The notes under the pieces were generated by a model. That model did no database searches. It was not told the DNA's origin and saw only the letters and a list, made by a program, of their open reading frames with translations. From Clostridia bacterium (GTDB lineage Bacteria > Bacillota > Clostridia > Christensenellales > Borkfalkiaceae): a DNA stretch of 32,066 nt. This document shows, one piece after another, positions 24,605 through 32,066 of the stretch. Location: contig JAQYLE010000005.1 of NCBI GenBank assembly GCA_028720205.1, positions 1 to 32,066 on the forward strand, written 5' to 3'. A program made the translations under genes and the position numbers. Each line of letters starts with the position of its first letter. Within the stretch, counting starts at the first letter, position 1.

Positions 24605-25105
24605 ATGAAAAAATGCGTATTTGCGGGAACGTTCGATCCGCCCACGCTCGGGCACAAAGCGGTGGTGGAGCGCGCGGCGAAGATTTTTGACGAAGTGATC
24701 GTCGCCGTGATGATCAATCCCGATAAACAGCCGTTGTTTTCGGCGGAAGAGCGGATAGAACTTTTAAAAAAGACAATGCCTTTTTCGTGCGTAAGAGTGA
24801 TTTCTTCCGCGAAAACCGCCGCGGAACTGATGAGCGAAACGGGCGCGGACTGCTATTTGCGCGGCATACGCAACGGCACCGATTTCGACTACGAAACCGC
24901 CAACTATTACGTCAGCGAAAAATTATGCGGAGAATTCGTGGCGATGTACGTGCCGTGTCCGCAAAACCTGTTGCACGTTTCTTCTTCCGCCGTACGCGCG
25001 CTGTTGAAATTTTCAAAAAACGTCGACGGATACGTCGCGCCCGAAGCGAAAGAGGCGTTACTTGACTTTTACCGCGCCAAAAACACTTCGGGCGGTAAGT
25101 TGTAG
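24605..25105 (+). CDS. coaD: phosphopantetheine adenylyltransferase
   Basis: 166 residues. Fourth step of coenzyme A synthesis: 4'-phosphopantetheine plus ATP. Nucleotidyltransferase motifs: GTFDPPTLGH (T/HxGH, residues 7-16), GADCYLRGIRNGTDFDYE near residue 80 and VSSSAVRAL near residue 121 (the ISSTxxR-type signature). Normal length. Starts directly after rsmD, with AAGGGTGA upstream. Confidence 0.95.
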   Translation: MKKCVFAGTFDPPTLGHKAVVERAAKIFDEVIVAVMINPDKQPLFSAEERIELLKKTMPFSCVRVISSAKTAAELMSETGADCYLRGIRNGTDFDYETANYYVSEKLCGEFVAMYVPCPQNLLHVSSSAVRALLKFSKNVDGYVAPEAKEALLDFYRAKNTSGGKL

Positions 25106-25142
25106 GCGCAGGCGCTGAAATGCGTAACATACGGTGAAAACG

Positions 25143-26450
25143 ATGGATTTATTCGATCTTAACAATTTCGAAGAGACGGCAAAGCCGCTTGCCGAACGGA
25201 TGCGGGCAAACAATTTAAACGAGTTTATCGGGCAGAAGCACCTGGTGGCGGAGGGTTCGCTTCTGCGCCGCGCGATTGCTTCCGACCGGTTGGGAAGTTG
25301 TATATTTTACGGTCCGCCCGGGTGCGGCAAAACCACGCTTGCCCACATCATCGCCATGACGACGAACGGCGAATTCATTAAACTCAACGCCGTCAATTCG
25401 GGCGTGGCGGACGTGAAAAAAGCGGTGGATCAGGCGCGCGAAACGCTGAGAATGTACGGCAGGCGCACCTATCTGATGCTGGACGAGTGCCACCGTTTCA
25501 GCAAGACGCAGAGCGATTCTCTGCTGCCCGCGATTGAAAAGGGAACGATTATTTTTATCGGTTCCACTACGGAAAATCCGTATGCGGCGATGACGCCCGC
25601 CATTGTTTCGCGTTGCCGCGTGTTCGAGTTTAAAAGGCTGAGCGAGGAAGAGATAGCGCAGGCGCTGAAAGACGCGTTGAAAAACCGCCTGAAAGGCTTG
25701 GGCAGGCTGAACGCCGAGGCGGACGAGGACGCGATTAAACACATCGCGCGCGTGGCGGGCGGAGATCTGCGTATGGCGTACAACGCCCTGGAACTTGCCG
25801 TAACCACCACGCAGAAAGACGCGGACGGCGTAATCCGCGTGCGCCTTGCCGACGCGGAACAGTCCATTCAGCAAAAAGCCCTGTCTTTCGGCGAGGACGC
25901 TTATTACGATTATTTATCGGCGTTCTGCAAATCGCTCAGAGGCAGCGACGCCAACGCGGCGCTGTATTACGCCAACCGTATTATAGAAGGCGGCGGCGAC
26001 CCGATGCTGATCGCGCGGCGGCTGGTGGTGCATTCCGCAGAGGACGTGGGACTTGCCGATCCGCGCGCGTTGCAGATGACCGCGGCGGCGATGTACGCTC
26101 TGGAAAAAATAGGCTACCCCGAGGCGATGATTCCCTTATCCGAGGCGATTATTTACGTTTGCGAGGCGGAAAAGAGCAATTCCGTGGTGACGGCGCTGAA
26201 CGCGGCGAAAGAGGACGTGAAAAACGCGCGCGACGACGAGGGCGTTCCCGCGTATCTTCGCGATAATTCCTACGGCAGCAAAGAGGACAAGGCGGCGAGC
26301 AGAGCGTACAAGTATCCGCACGATTACGGCGGGTACGTCGAGCAGCAGTATCTGCCCGATTCGGTGAAAGATCACGTTTATTACGTGCCGAAACAAAACG
26401 GATACGAAGCGGAAATTTTATCGCGGAGAGAAAGGAGGAAGAAAAAATGA
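25143..26450 (+). CDS. rarA: replication-associated recombination ATPase RarA (MgsA)
   Basis: About 435 residues, starting MDLFDL as many relatives do; a GTG nine bases before is the alternative. Clamp-loader-like AAA+ protein acting at stalled forks. PLAERMRANNLNEFIGQKHL, Walker A GPPGCGKTTL near residue 56, Walker B LMLDECHRFSK near 112, sensor 1 GSTTENPYAAMTPA near 140, arginine part TPAIVSRCRVFEF. The C-terminal oligomerisation domain (AEDVGLADPRAL, then YKYPHDYGGYVEQQYLP) is complete. ATG of nrdR overlaps its stop. Confidence 0.95.
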   Translation: MDLFDLNNFEETAKPLAERMRANNLNEFIGQKHLVAEGSLLRRAIASDRLGSCIFYGPPGCGKTTLAHIIAMTTNGEFIKLNAVNSGVADVKKAVDQARETLRMYGRRTYLMLDECHRFSKTQSDSLLPAIEKGTIIFIGSTTENPYAAMTPAIVSRCRVFEFKRLSEEEIAQALKDALKNRLKGLGRLNAEADEDAIKHIARVAGGDLRMAYNALELAVTTTQKDADGVIRVRLADAEQSIQQKALSFGEDAYYDYLSAFCKSLRGSDANAALYYANRIIEGGGDPMLIARRLVVHSAEDVGLADPRALQMTAAAMYALEKIGYPEAMIPLSEAIIYVCEAEKSNSVVTALNAAKEDVKNARDDEGVPAYLRDNSYGSKEDKAASRAYKYPHDYGGYVEQQYLPDSVKDHVYYVPKQNGYEAEILSRRERRKKK

Positions 26451-26902
26451 AATGTCTGTACTGCAATTGTACGGAGAGTAAGGTAGTGGATTCGCGTTCG
26501 TCGGACGACGCGCGCACGATCAGGAGACGGCGGGAATGTATTTCCTGCGGAAGGCGGTTTACCACGTACGAAACCATAGAAGTCACGCCCGTTCTGGTGG
26601 TGAAAAACAACGGCACGCGGCAGGCGTTCAACGCGGAAAAAATACGGAACGGCATTATCAAATCCTGCGAAAAGCGCCCCGTACCCATGGCGGTGATCGA
26701 CGATATGGTGGCGGATATTTCCAAACAGGTGTACAACAGCATGGAAAGCGAGATCACCTCCAAACAAATCGGCGAAATGGTGATGGAACGACTGAAAACC
26801 ACCGACGAGGTGGCTTATGTGCGCTATGCTTCCGTGTACCGCTCGTTTAAAGATATTTCGTCGTTTATGGCGGAACTTCAGAATATGATGAACGGCAAAT
26901 AA
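26447..26902 (+). CDS. nrdR: ribonucleotide reductase repressor NrdR
   Basis: 151 residues. Zinc ribbon MKCLYCNCTESKVVDSR with RECISCGRRFTTYE gives two CxxC pairs (residues 3-6 and about 31-34). An ATP-cone follows: PVLVVKNNGTRQAFNAEKI, with SMESEITSKQIGEMVMERL. It senses ATP/dATP and represses the ribonucleotide reductase genes at NrdR boxes; none of these is seen in this window. The start overlaps the rarA stop by four bases (ATGA). Confidence 0.96.
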   Translation: MKCLYCNCTESKVVDSRSSDDARTIRRRRECISCGRRFTTYETIEVTPVLVVKNNGTRQAFNAEKIRNGIIKSCEKRPVPMAVIDDMVADISKQVYNSMESEITSKQIGEMVMERLKTTDEVAYVRYASVYRSFKDISSFMAELQNMMNGK

Positions 26903-26944
26903 GAGGCAAGTAAGGCAGGGCGGAGTAAAACAAGGCGGTTTTTT

Positions 26945-28012
26945 ATGACGAAACAGGTAAACGTCGGCGGAGTGAAAATAGGCGGCGGCGAACGTGTGAA
27001 AATACAGTCGATGACGACGTGCAAAACGTCCGACGTGGAAGAATGCGCGGCGCAGACGAACCGTTTGCAGGCGGCGGGGTGCGATATTATCCGTTACGCC
27101 GTGCTGGACGAAGCGGACGCCCGCGCGATTAAAGCGCTGAAACAGCGCGTTTCTCTGCCCGTGGTAGCGGATATTCATTTTTCGCCGCGCCTTGCCGTTC
27201 TGGCTGTGGAAAACGGCGCGGATAAACTGCGCATCAATCCCGGAAACATCGGCGGCGAAAAAGAAATCGCGTACGTGGCGGACTGCGTGCGCGCGCACGA
27301 TATTCCCGTACGCGTAGGGGCGAATACGGGCAGTATAGAAAAAGGTTTTTTATCGCGTTACGGGCGCAGCGCGCAGGCGCTTTGCGAAAGCGCGTTATAC
27401 AACGCCGCGATTCTGGAAAAACACGGCGTTTATAATCTGGTGCTTTCGGTGAAGGCTTCCGACGTGCCGCTTACCGTGGAAGCGTACGAAACGCTCTCTG
27501 CGCTTTGCGATTATCCGTTGCACGTGGGCGTGACGGAGGCGGGCAGCCGGGCGGACGGCGTTGTGAAAAGCGCGGTGGGAATCGGCGCGCTACTGCTACG
27601 CGGCGTAGGCGATACCATACGCGTTTCGTTAACGGAAGATTCCGTGGAAGAAGTGTATGCGGCAAAGCGAATTCTGCGCGCGTGCGGGCTGGATAAGAAT
27701 TATATCGAAGTGGTTTCCTGCCCTACCTGCGGCAGGTGTTTATGGAACAGCATGGCGCTTTGCGAAAAGGTGAAAGCGTTTGTGGCGCCCTATAACAGGC
27801 ACGGAAAAGTGGCGGTGATGGGGTGCGTGGTGAACGGGCCCGGCGAGGCGCGCGACGCAGACCTCGGCATTGCGGGGGGCGATGGATACTGCCTGATTTT
27901 TAAAAACGGAGAACCGTTTAAAAAAGTGCCGCGCGAAGACGCGGAAGCGGAATTTTTATCGTGCGTCGCCGAATTTTACGGCGCGCCGGAAGAACAAACG
28001 AAAAACGATTGA
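26945..28012 (+). CDS. ispG: 4-hydroxy-3-methylbut-2-enyl diphosphate synthase
   Basis: 355 residues. MEP pathway step making HMBPP with a 4Fe-4S cluster and reduced flavodoxin or ferredoxin. TIM-barrel starts with GGVKIGGGERVKIQSMTT; VVADIHFSPRLA and LRINPGNIG match the family. The cluster motif CPTCGRC lies near residue 260 with the later VMGCVVNGPGEARDADLGIAGG near 295. A complete short form without the extra domain of plants. It precedes the PolC-like gene, as ispG often precedes polC in Clostridia. Confidence 0.95.
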   Translation: MTKQVNVGGVKIGGGERVKIQSMTTCKTSDVEECAAQTNRLQAAGCDIIRYAVLDEADARAIKALKQRVSLPVVADIHFSPRLAVLAVENGADKLRINPGNIGGEKEIAYVADCVRAHDIPVRVGANTGSIEKGFLSRYGRSAQALCESALYNAAILEKHGVYNLVLSVKASDVPLTVEAYETLSALCDYPLHVGVTEAGSRADGVVKSAVGIGALLLRGVGDTIRVSLTEDSVEEVYAAKRILRACGLDKNYIEVVSCPTCGRCLWNSMALCEKVKAFVAPYNRHGKVAVMGCVVNGPGEARDADLGIAGGDGYCLIFKNGEPFKKVPREDAEAEFLSCVAEFYGAPEEQTKND

Positions 28013-28022
28013 GTAAAACCGT

Positions 28023-29558
28023 ATGAACGTTACGCAGGAATTTTTACAAAAAATACGCGCTTTAAGCGGTATGCAGAATGCGATTGTAAGCCGGATAGAA
28101 GTTTTCGCAAACAGAAAAACGGCGTGTTTTTATCTGGTAACCGATCAACCGTATCCGCAAAGCGCCGCTTCCGAAGCGGAAAAAATCGCGGGCGGTTTTT
28201 TGCCGCAAGGTTTTGCCGCCGTGGCGAAAATCGAAAAGAAAACGCCTGACGAGGAAATGCTCCGCGAAGAGATTATGCGCTTTATGAAAAGCCGCTTTCC
28301 CGCCGCGTCGGCGTTTCTGGAAGAGAAATACATAGAAGTGGAAAAACGCGAAAACGGGGCGTTGTTCCGCTTTACGCTCGCTTCGGGCGAGCAGGCGCTT
28401 TTTAATGCGGATAACGTGCTGGACGAGGTTGCCGCGCATTTGTCGCGCACCTATTGCGGCACGTTTTTCGGCGACGTGAAAACGGCGGAAAAACCGCGAG
28501 GACAATTGGAAGAAGAAATAATCGAAGAAGCGGATACGCCGAACATTCGCGTGTTTCCCGTTACTTCGTTTGAAAAAATCGACGGCGCGGATCCGCAACC
28601 CGAATACGCTACGTATATAGCCGATTGCGGCGGCGAAAGCGCCGATACGACAATCTGCGGCAGAATCGTGTACATTGCGCAGCGGGAATCGAAAAAGGGA
28701 AAAACGTTTTATTCCGTCACCGTAGACGACGGCACGGGCTCTATGCGCGGCGCGTATTTTCCCAAAAAGGCGACGGTGGAAAAAATCGCCGCGCTGAAAA
28801 GCGGCGACAATATCGTGTGTACGGGCGATTTTGAACTGTTCAACGGCAATTTGGCGTTTAATATCAAAAAAATCGACCGCGGCGCGCCCCCCGAAGGTTT
28901 CACGCCCGAAAAATTACGGGGACGCAAAGTACCGAAGGCGTACCATTACGTATTTCCCGAGCCGTTCGCGGATTATACGCAGTCCGGCCTGTTTGAAGAC
29001 CGCGCGTTGCCCGATGATTTAAAAGCGCGGGATTTCGTGGTGTTCGACATTGAAACCACGGGCCTGAACAACCAGCCCGCGGGCGGTAAGGTGGACAGAA
29101 TCATCGAACTCGGCGCGGTGAAAATATCGCGCGGCGACATTGTGGAAAAATTTTCGTCGTTTATCGCCTGCCCGGAAAAACTGCCGCCGCACATCATAGA
29201 ACTTACGGGTATACGAGACGAAGATTTGATCGGCGCGCCCGAAACGGAAAACGTGCTGGCGGATTTTTATAAATTTACCGACGGTTGCGATCTGGTGGGG
29301 CACAACGTGCAGTTCGATTACCGTTTCATACGGTATTACGGCGATAAATGCAGGTATTTTTTCGACGCGAAAACGTATGACACGATGACGATCGCGCAGG
29401 AAATTTTACGCGGCGAAGTAACGAATTTCAAACTCAACACGCTTGCCGATTATTATAGCATTCATTTTAATCATCACCGCGCGTTCGACGACGCGCTGAC
29501 TACGGCAAAAATCTTTATTCAGTTGATTAAAAAACGCGGCGGCTTACGGGGACTGTGA
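28023..29558 (+). CDS. PolC-derived exonuclease protein without polymerase
   Basis: 511 residues. Residues 1-160 look like the PolC N-terminal domain. An OB-fold segment lies near 205-290 (ADTTICGRIVYIAQRESKKGK … GDNIVCTGDFELFNGNLAFNI). A linker VPKAYHYVFPEPFADYTQSGLF leads straight to a DEDDh exonuclease (about 335-505): FDIETTG (I), VGHNVQFDYRF (II), HHRAFDDA (III). Full PolC has about 1400 residues with a PHP part both before and after the exonuclease, then polymerase. Here the PHP motif (ELHLHT-type) is missing before the exonuclease too, and the gene ends in a clean TGA. So this is not a simple 3' truncation of polC. Likely a stand-alone 3'-5' exonuclease or proofreading factor, used with a separate DnaE polymerase. 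Confidence 0.75.
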   Translation: MNVTQEFLQKIRALSGMQNAIVSRIEVFANRKTACFYLVTDQPYPQSAASEAEKIAGGFLPQGFAAVAKIEKKTPDEEMLREEIMRFMKSRFPAASAFLEEKYIEVEKRENGALFRFTLASGEQALFNADNVLDEVAAHLSRTYCGTFFGDVKTAEKPRGQLEEEIIEEADTPNIRVFPVTSFEKIDGADPQPEYATYIADCGGESADTTICGRIVYIAQRESKKGKTFYSVTVDDGTGSMRGAYFPKKATVEKIAALKSGDNIVCTGDFELFNGNLAFNIKKIDRGAPPEGFTPEKLRGRKVPKAYHYVFPEPFADYTQSGLFEDRALPDDLKARDFVVFDIETTGLNNQPAGGKVDRIIELGAVKISRGDIVEKFSSFIACPEKLPPHIIELTGIRDEDLIGAPETENVLADFYKFTDGCDLVGHNVQFDYRFIRYYGDKCRYFFDAKTYDTMTIAQEILRGEVTNFKLNTLADYYSIHFNHHRAFDDALTTAKIFIQLIKKRGGLRGL

Positions 29559-29607
29559 TTTTCCGTCGCCGCGCTGACGCGCGCAACGCATAAAGATACG
29601 GCTTTTG

Positions 29608-29660
29608 GGTGTTCCTGTTAGGGATTATAAGAAAATAAAAAATATTTTAATGGGAACACC
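29608..29660. repeat. 8-bp inverted repeat at the core/island junction
   Basis: GGTGTTCC (29608-29615) and GGAACACC (29653-29660) flank a 37-base AT-rich stretch. The base composition changes from GC-rich to AT-rich here. It may be a hairpin, or a trace of the insertion. Confidence 0.5.
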
Positions 29661-29681
29661 TGCAAGTGCGTCTTGAAAGAC

Positions 29682-29714
29682 AAAACTCGAAGTTTTTGCG
29701 ACTTCGAGTTTTTC
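29682..29714 (+). terminator. rho-independent terminator before the island
   Basis: AAAACTCGAAGT pairs perfectly with ACTTCGAGTTTT around a seven-base loop, followed by a T run (TTTTTC). The stem is near symmetrical, so it may work from both sides. Confidence 0.9.
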
Positions 29715-29768
29715 TTATGCCCAAAATAACAAAACAAAAAAGAAATTTAATTAAATTTCAAAAAACAC

Positions 29769-29797
29769 TTGACAAACTCAAAATCATGGTGTATGAT
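29769..29797 (+). promoter_or_regulatory. sigma-A promoter of the restriction genes
   Basis: TTGACA at 29769-29774, a 17-base spacer and TATGAT at 29792-29797. The ATG at 29831 follows after a short leader with AAAAAGGA. Confidence 0.9.
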
Positions 29798-29830
29798 ATT
29801 TATGTAAATTTCAAAAAGGACGTGTGCTAA

Positions 29831-30436
29831 ATGGAACTAACCAAGTTGGCGGATATAATCCAAGGGAACATACCTACGAGAATTGAAGTTCCTTCCGGGC
29901 AATCGATTGAAACGATTACGATGCAGGAACTCAATTATATTGCTAATGTATCCGACGATTTACCTATCGAAAAATATCTTACCGTGCAAAGCGATAAAAT
30001 TGCGATTTACTCTTTGACGAAGGAATATGACGTTGTTGTCGGTCTGAGTTCAGGCAAAGCTATTGTAATTGAGCAGAGTCGAGCAAGGAAATTGATCTTA
30101 TCGAATTTAGCAATTATTCGTATTAAAGATATAAATATTCTTGATCCATATTATCTTTGCTGGTATATCAATAATAATAAAGCGGCACTCAAAGAACTGA
30201 ATAAATTAAAACAAGCTACTGCGGCTGTTTCCGTCATCCCTTTGAGTATGCTGAAAGGTTTTGATATAGTTCTCTTACCCATTGAGAAACAACGCATAAT
30301 CGGCAAAATAAACGAGTTAAAACGAAAACGTGATCGGCTGACACGCATTATTGAAACAAAAAAATCGGATATTTTAACACAGCAACTTATAAAAACTTTT
30401 GAAAAGGAGTCGAAAAATGGCAATAAGCGAGTATGA
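29831..30436 (+). CDS. hsdS: half-size HsdS specificity subunit (type I restriction)
   Basis: 201 residues, about half of a normal HsdS. It has one target recognition domain (residues 1-145, with YLTVQSDKIAIYSLTKEYDVVVG and NLAIIRIKDINILDPYYLCWYIN) and then one coiled spacer helix (PIEKQRIIGKINELKRKRDRL …). A full HsdS has two of each. Single-domain forms are known to work as dimers and then recognise symmetric split sites. AT-rich, with different codons from the genes to its left. It overlaps HsdR by 20 bases. It could also be a remnant of a longer gene, but the start and promoter look intact. Confidence 0.8.
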   Translation: MELTKLADIIQGNIPTRIEVPSGQSIETITMQELNYIANVSDDLPIEKYLTVQSDKIAIYSLTKEYDVVVGLSSGKAIVIEQSRARKLILSNLAIIRIKDINILDPYYLCWYINNNKAALKELNKLKQATAAVSVIPLSMLKGFDIVLLPIEKQRIIGKINELKRKRDRLTRIIETKKSDILTQQLIKTFEKESKNGNKRV

Positions 30437-32066
30437 AGTAGAAAATCTTTTTATAGAAAGATTAGGGACTATCGGTTACAAATATATCGAATTAAAAAAT
30501 TATACCGAAGTAATGTTGAATTTTAAGGCTCAACTTGAAGTATTCAATAAAGAGGAAATCATGAAAGCCAAAGGTGTTGCAGAGCTATCTACTGCCGAAT
30601 TTGACAGACTTCGTACACAAATTGAAAACAAGACTGTTTATGAGTCTGCAAAGATTCTACGTGATAAACAGGTCTTGGAGTTGGATAACGGCAAGCGTAT
30701 CTATATTGAATTCCTGTCAAAAGACATAGACCGCAATATTTATCAGGTTACGCATCAAGTAACGATGGATAAAGACCATATGAATGAAGTCGTTTATAAG
30801 AATCGTTACGATGTTACAGTTCTCATTAATGGTTTACCACTTGTTCAGATTGAATTGAAACGACCCGGCGTTGAAATAAACGAAGCAATCAATCAGATAA
30901 ATCGTTATCGCAGAGATTCGTTCAGGGGACTTTTTCACTTCATTCAATGTTTTGTTGTGTCAAACTCGATTCAGACAAAATATTTTGCAAACGAGAACGA
31001 AACGAACGCCGATGGGACATATAAAGCAATATTAAAGAGTTTAGCATTCTTTTGGACGGATGCGAACAATGAGCGTATCAATCAACTCAATGAGTTTACC
31101 GAAGACTTCTTCACTAAGTTCAATATTACCGCTCTACTGACAGACTATACTGTATTGCAAGATACCTTAAAGAATATTATCGTAATGCGTCCGTATCAGA
31201 TTTATGCGACGAAAGCAGTTTTGCGCCGTGTTTTGGAAGAAAACCGAAACGGCTACGTTTGGCATACGACCGGTTCAGGAAAAACGCTCACATCTTTCAA
31301 GTGCGCTTCGCTTCTCCGGGACAATGGCAGAATCGATAAAGTATTCTTCCTGGTTGACCGTAAAGATTTAGACGATCAGACCGTTGATGAATACAATTCA
31401 TTTGAAGAAAATTGCGTAGACAGCACGGATTCCACTTCTGAACTCATTAAACGTTTGAAAAACAGCGGTGAAAAAATGCTTGTTACCACAATTCAAAAAC
31501 TCGCTTGCGCGCTCCGCAACGAAAAATATAAACCGATTATGGAGGCGTACAAAACGAAGAAGTGTGTATTCGTAATTGACGAATGTCATAGAAGTCAGTT
31601 CGGCAAAATGCACGGCGATATCCGCAGGAGCTTCCAGAACGCCAATTTTATAGGCTTTACCGGAACCCCTATTTTTGAAGAAAACAAAGGGGCGTCCGGT
31701 CAGACGACGGCAGACATTTTCAATGCCGGAAATATGGATGCTTGTCTTCATAAGTATCTTATCAAAGAATCCATTGCAGACGGTAACGTTTTGAAATTCT
31801 CTGTGGAATATCAAAACACTTTCAATGTTGTAACAACCAATGCTGCTGATATGACGGTAAGACGTATCGTTCACGAGCAGAGCAACAATCCGAATTTTAA
31901 TCTGGAAGAATACTGTAAACGCAATAACATTGATATTTCAAACATTTATAGCGATCAGCAACGTATCGAACTCGTTACCAACAACATTTTGGAACATTAC
32001 GAAAAACACACGAAAATCGGTACGGACTCTTACACCTCTCTTTTCGCCATTCAGTCTGTTCCGCTT
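30417..32066 (+). CDS. hsdR: HsdR type I restriction endonuclease subunit, 3' end outside
   Basis: The first 550 residues are in the window; the frame is open to the right edge. N-terminal nuclease: Asp in NRYDVTVLINGLPLV and Glu-x-Lys in QIELKRPG (PD-(D/E)xK), then the QxxxY helix EAINQINRYRRDSF. Translocase motor: Walker A TTGSGKTLTSF, motif II VFVIDECHRSQ, motif III GFTGTPIF. HsdR cuts unmethylated DNA after ATP-driven translocation, in a complex with HsdM and HsdS. ATG after AAAGGAG, inside the hsdS end. No hsdM is seen between or before; it must be downstream of the window or elsewhere. Confidence 0.95.
   Translation, partial: MAISEYEVENLFIERLGTIGYKYIELKNYTEVMLNFKAQLEVFNKEEIMKAKGVAELSTAEFDRLRTQIENKTVYESAKILRDKQVLELDNGKRIYIEFLSKDIDRNIYQVTHQVTMDKDHMNEVVYKNRYDVTVLINGLPLVQIELKRPGVEINEAINQINRYRRDSFRGLFHFIQCFVVSNSIQTKYFANENETNADGTYKAILKSLAFFWTDANNERINQLNEFTEDFFTKFNITALLTDYTVLQDTLKNIIVMRPYQIYATKAVLRRVLEENRNGYVWHTTGSGKTLTSFKCASLLRDNGRIDKVFFLVDRKDLDDQTVDEYNSFEENCVDSTDSTSELIKRLKNSGEKMLVTTIQKLACALRNEKYKPIMEAYKTKKCVFVIDECHRSQFGKMHGDIRRSFQNANFIGFTGTPIFEENKGASGQTTADIFNAGNMDACLHKYLIKESIADGNVLKFSVEYQNTFNVVTTNAADMTVRRIVHEQSNNPNFNLEEYCKRNNIDISNIYSDQQRIELVTNNILEHYEKHTKIGTDSYTSLFAIQSVPL

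Noticed and set aside
26381-27298. 305-residue minus-strand frame over nrdR and ispG
   Set aside because: Antisense to two strongly identified genes.
29608-29660. Inverted repeat considered as phage or island attachment site
   Set aside because: No matching direct repeat or integrase is in the window; kept only as a junction note.

Overview
The window looks like a chromosomal segment of a GC-rich, low-GC-lineage-type Bacillota, most likely an uncultured Clostridia member. The evidence is the Firmicutes-style macro-operon dnaG-rpoD-trmK-nif3-zinc ribbon, the large Bacillus-type SRP RNA, the rsmD-coaD pair, the ispG-polC-like order and strong AGGAGG-type ribosome binding sites. The species cannot be named from sequence alone. 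No tRNA, CRISPR array, insertion sequence or integrase was seen.

Region 1 (1-10606) is phage-derived. It opens with a 36-bp minisatellite (about ten copies). Next come a sigma-region-4-like regulator and a convergent host-like secreted SH3 protein gene. After that runs a head-assembly operon in the P22 order: large terminase, a small packaging-type protein with a histone-H1-like repeat tail, portal, scaffold, major capsid, head-tail adaptor, a head-closure protein of presumed beta-propeller type, and a small coiled-coil protein. No ejection, tailspike, lysis, replication or integration gene follows. The module passes directly into chromosomal genes and has the same base composition as they do.

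Region 2 (10700-14792) carries two related polytopic membrane proteins behind a good sigma-A promoter, a thioredoxin-reductase-like flavoprotein lacking the NADPH motif, and a YihY/BrkB membrane protein. Region 3 (14840-15450) holds the large SRP RNA on the minus strand and divergent consensus promoters for it and for the Mrp/NBP35 iron-sulfur carrier gene.

Region 4 (16460-29558) is core housekeeping on the plus strand. It holds primase, the main sigma factor, tRNA m1A22 methyltransferase, Nif3-like protein, a coiled-coil zinc ribbon protein, alanine racemase, a membrane protein, RsmD, CoaD, RarA, NrdR and IspG. It ends with a PolC-derived protein that keeps the N-terminal, OB and DEDDh exonuclease parts but has no PHP or polymerase domain.

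Region 5 (about 29600-32066) is abruptly AT-rich and starts after a terminator. It carries its own consensus promoter, a half-size HsdS and an HsdR that runs off the right edge. This is a horizontally acquired type I restriction island in an S-R order. Recurrent themes are short perfect tandem duplications in intergenic DNA and gene tails, and several genes whose start codon lies only 5-7 bases after a -10 hexamer (possible leaderless mRNAs).
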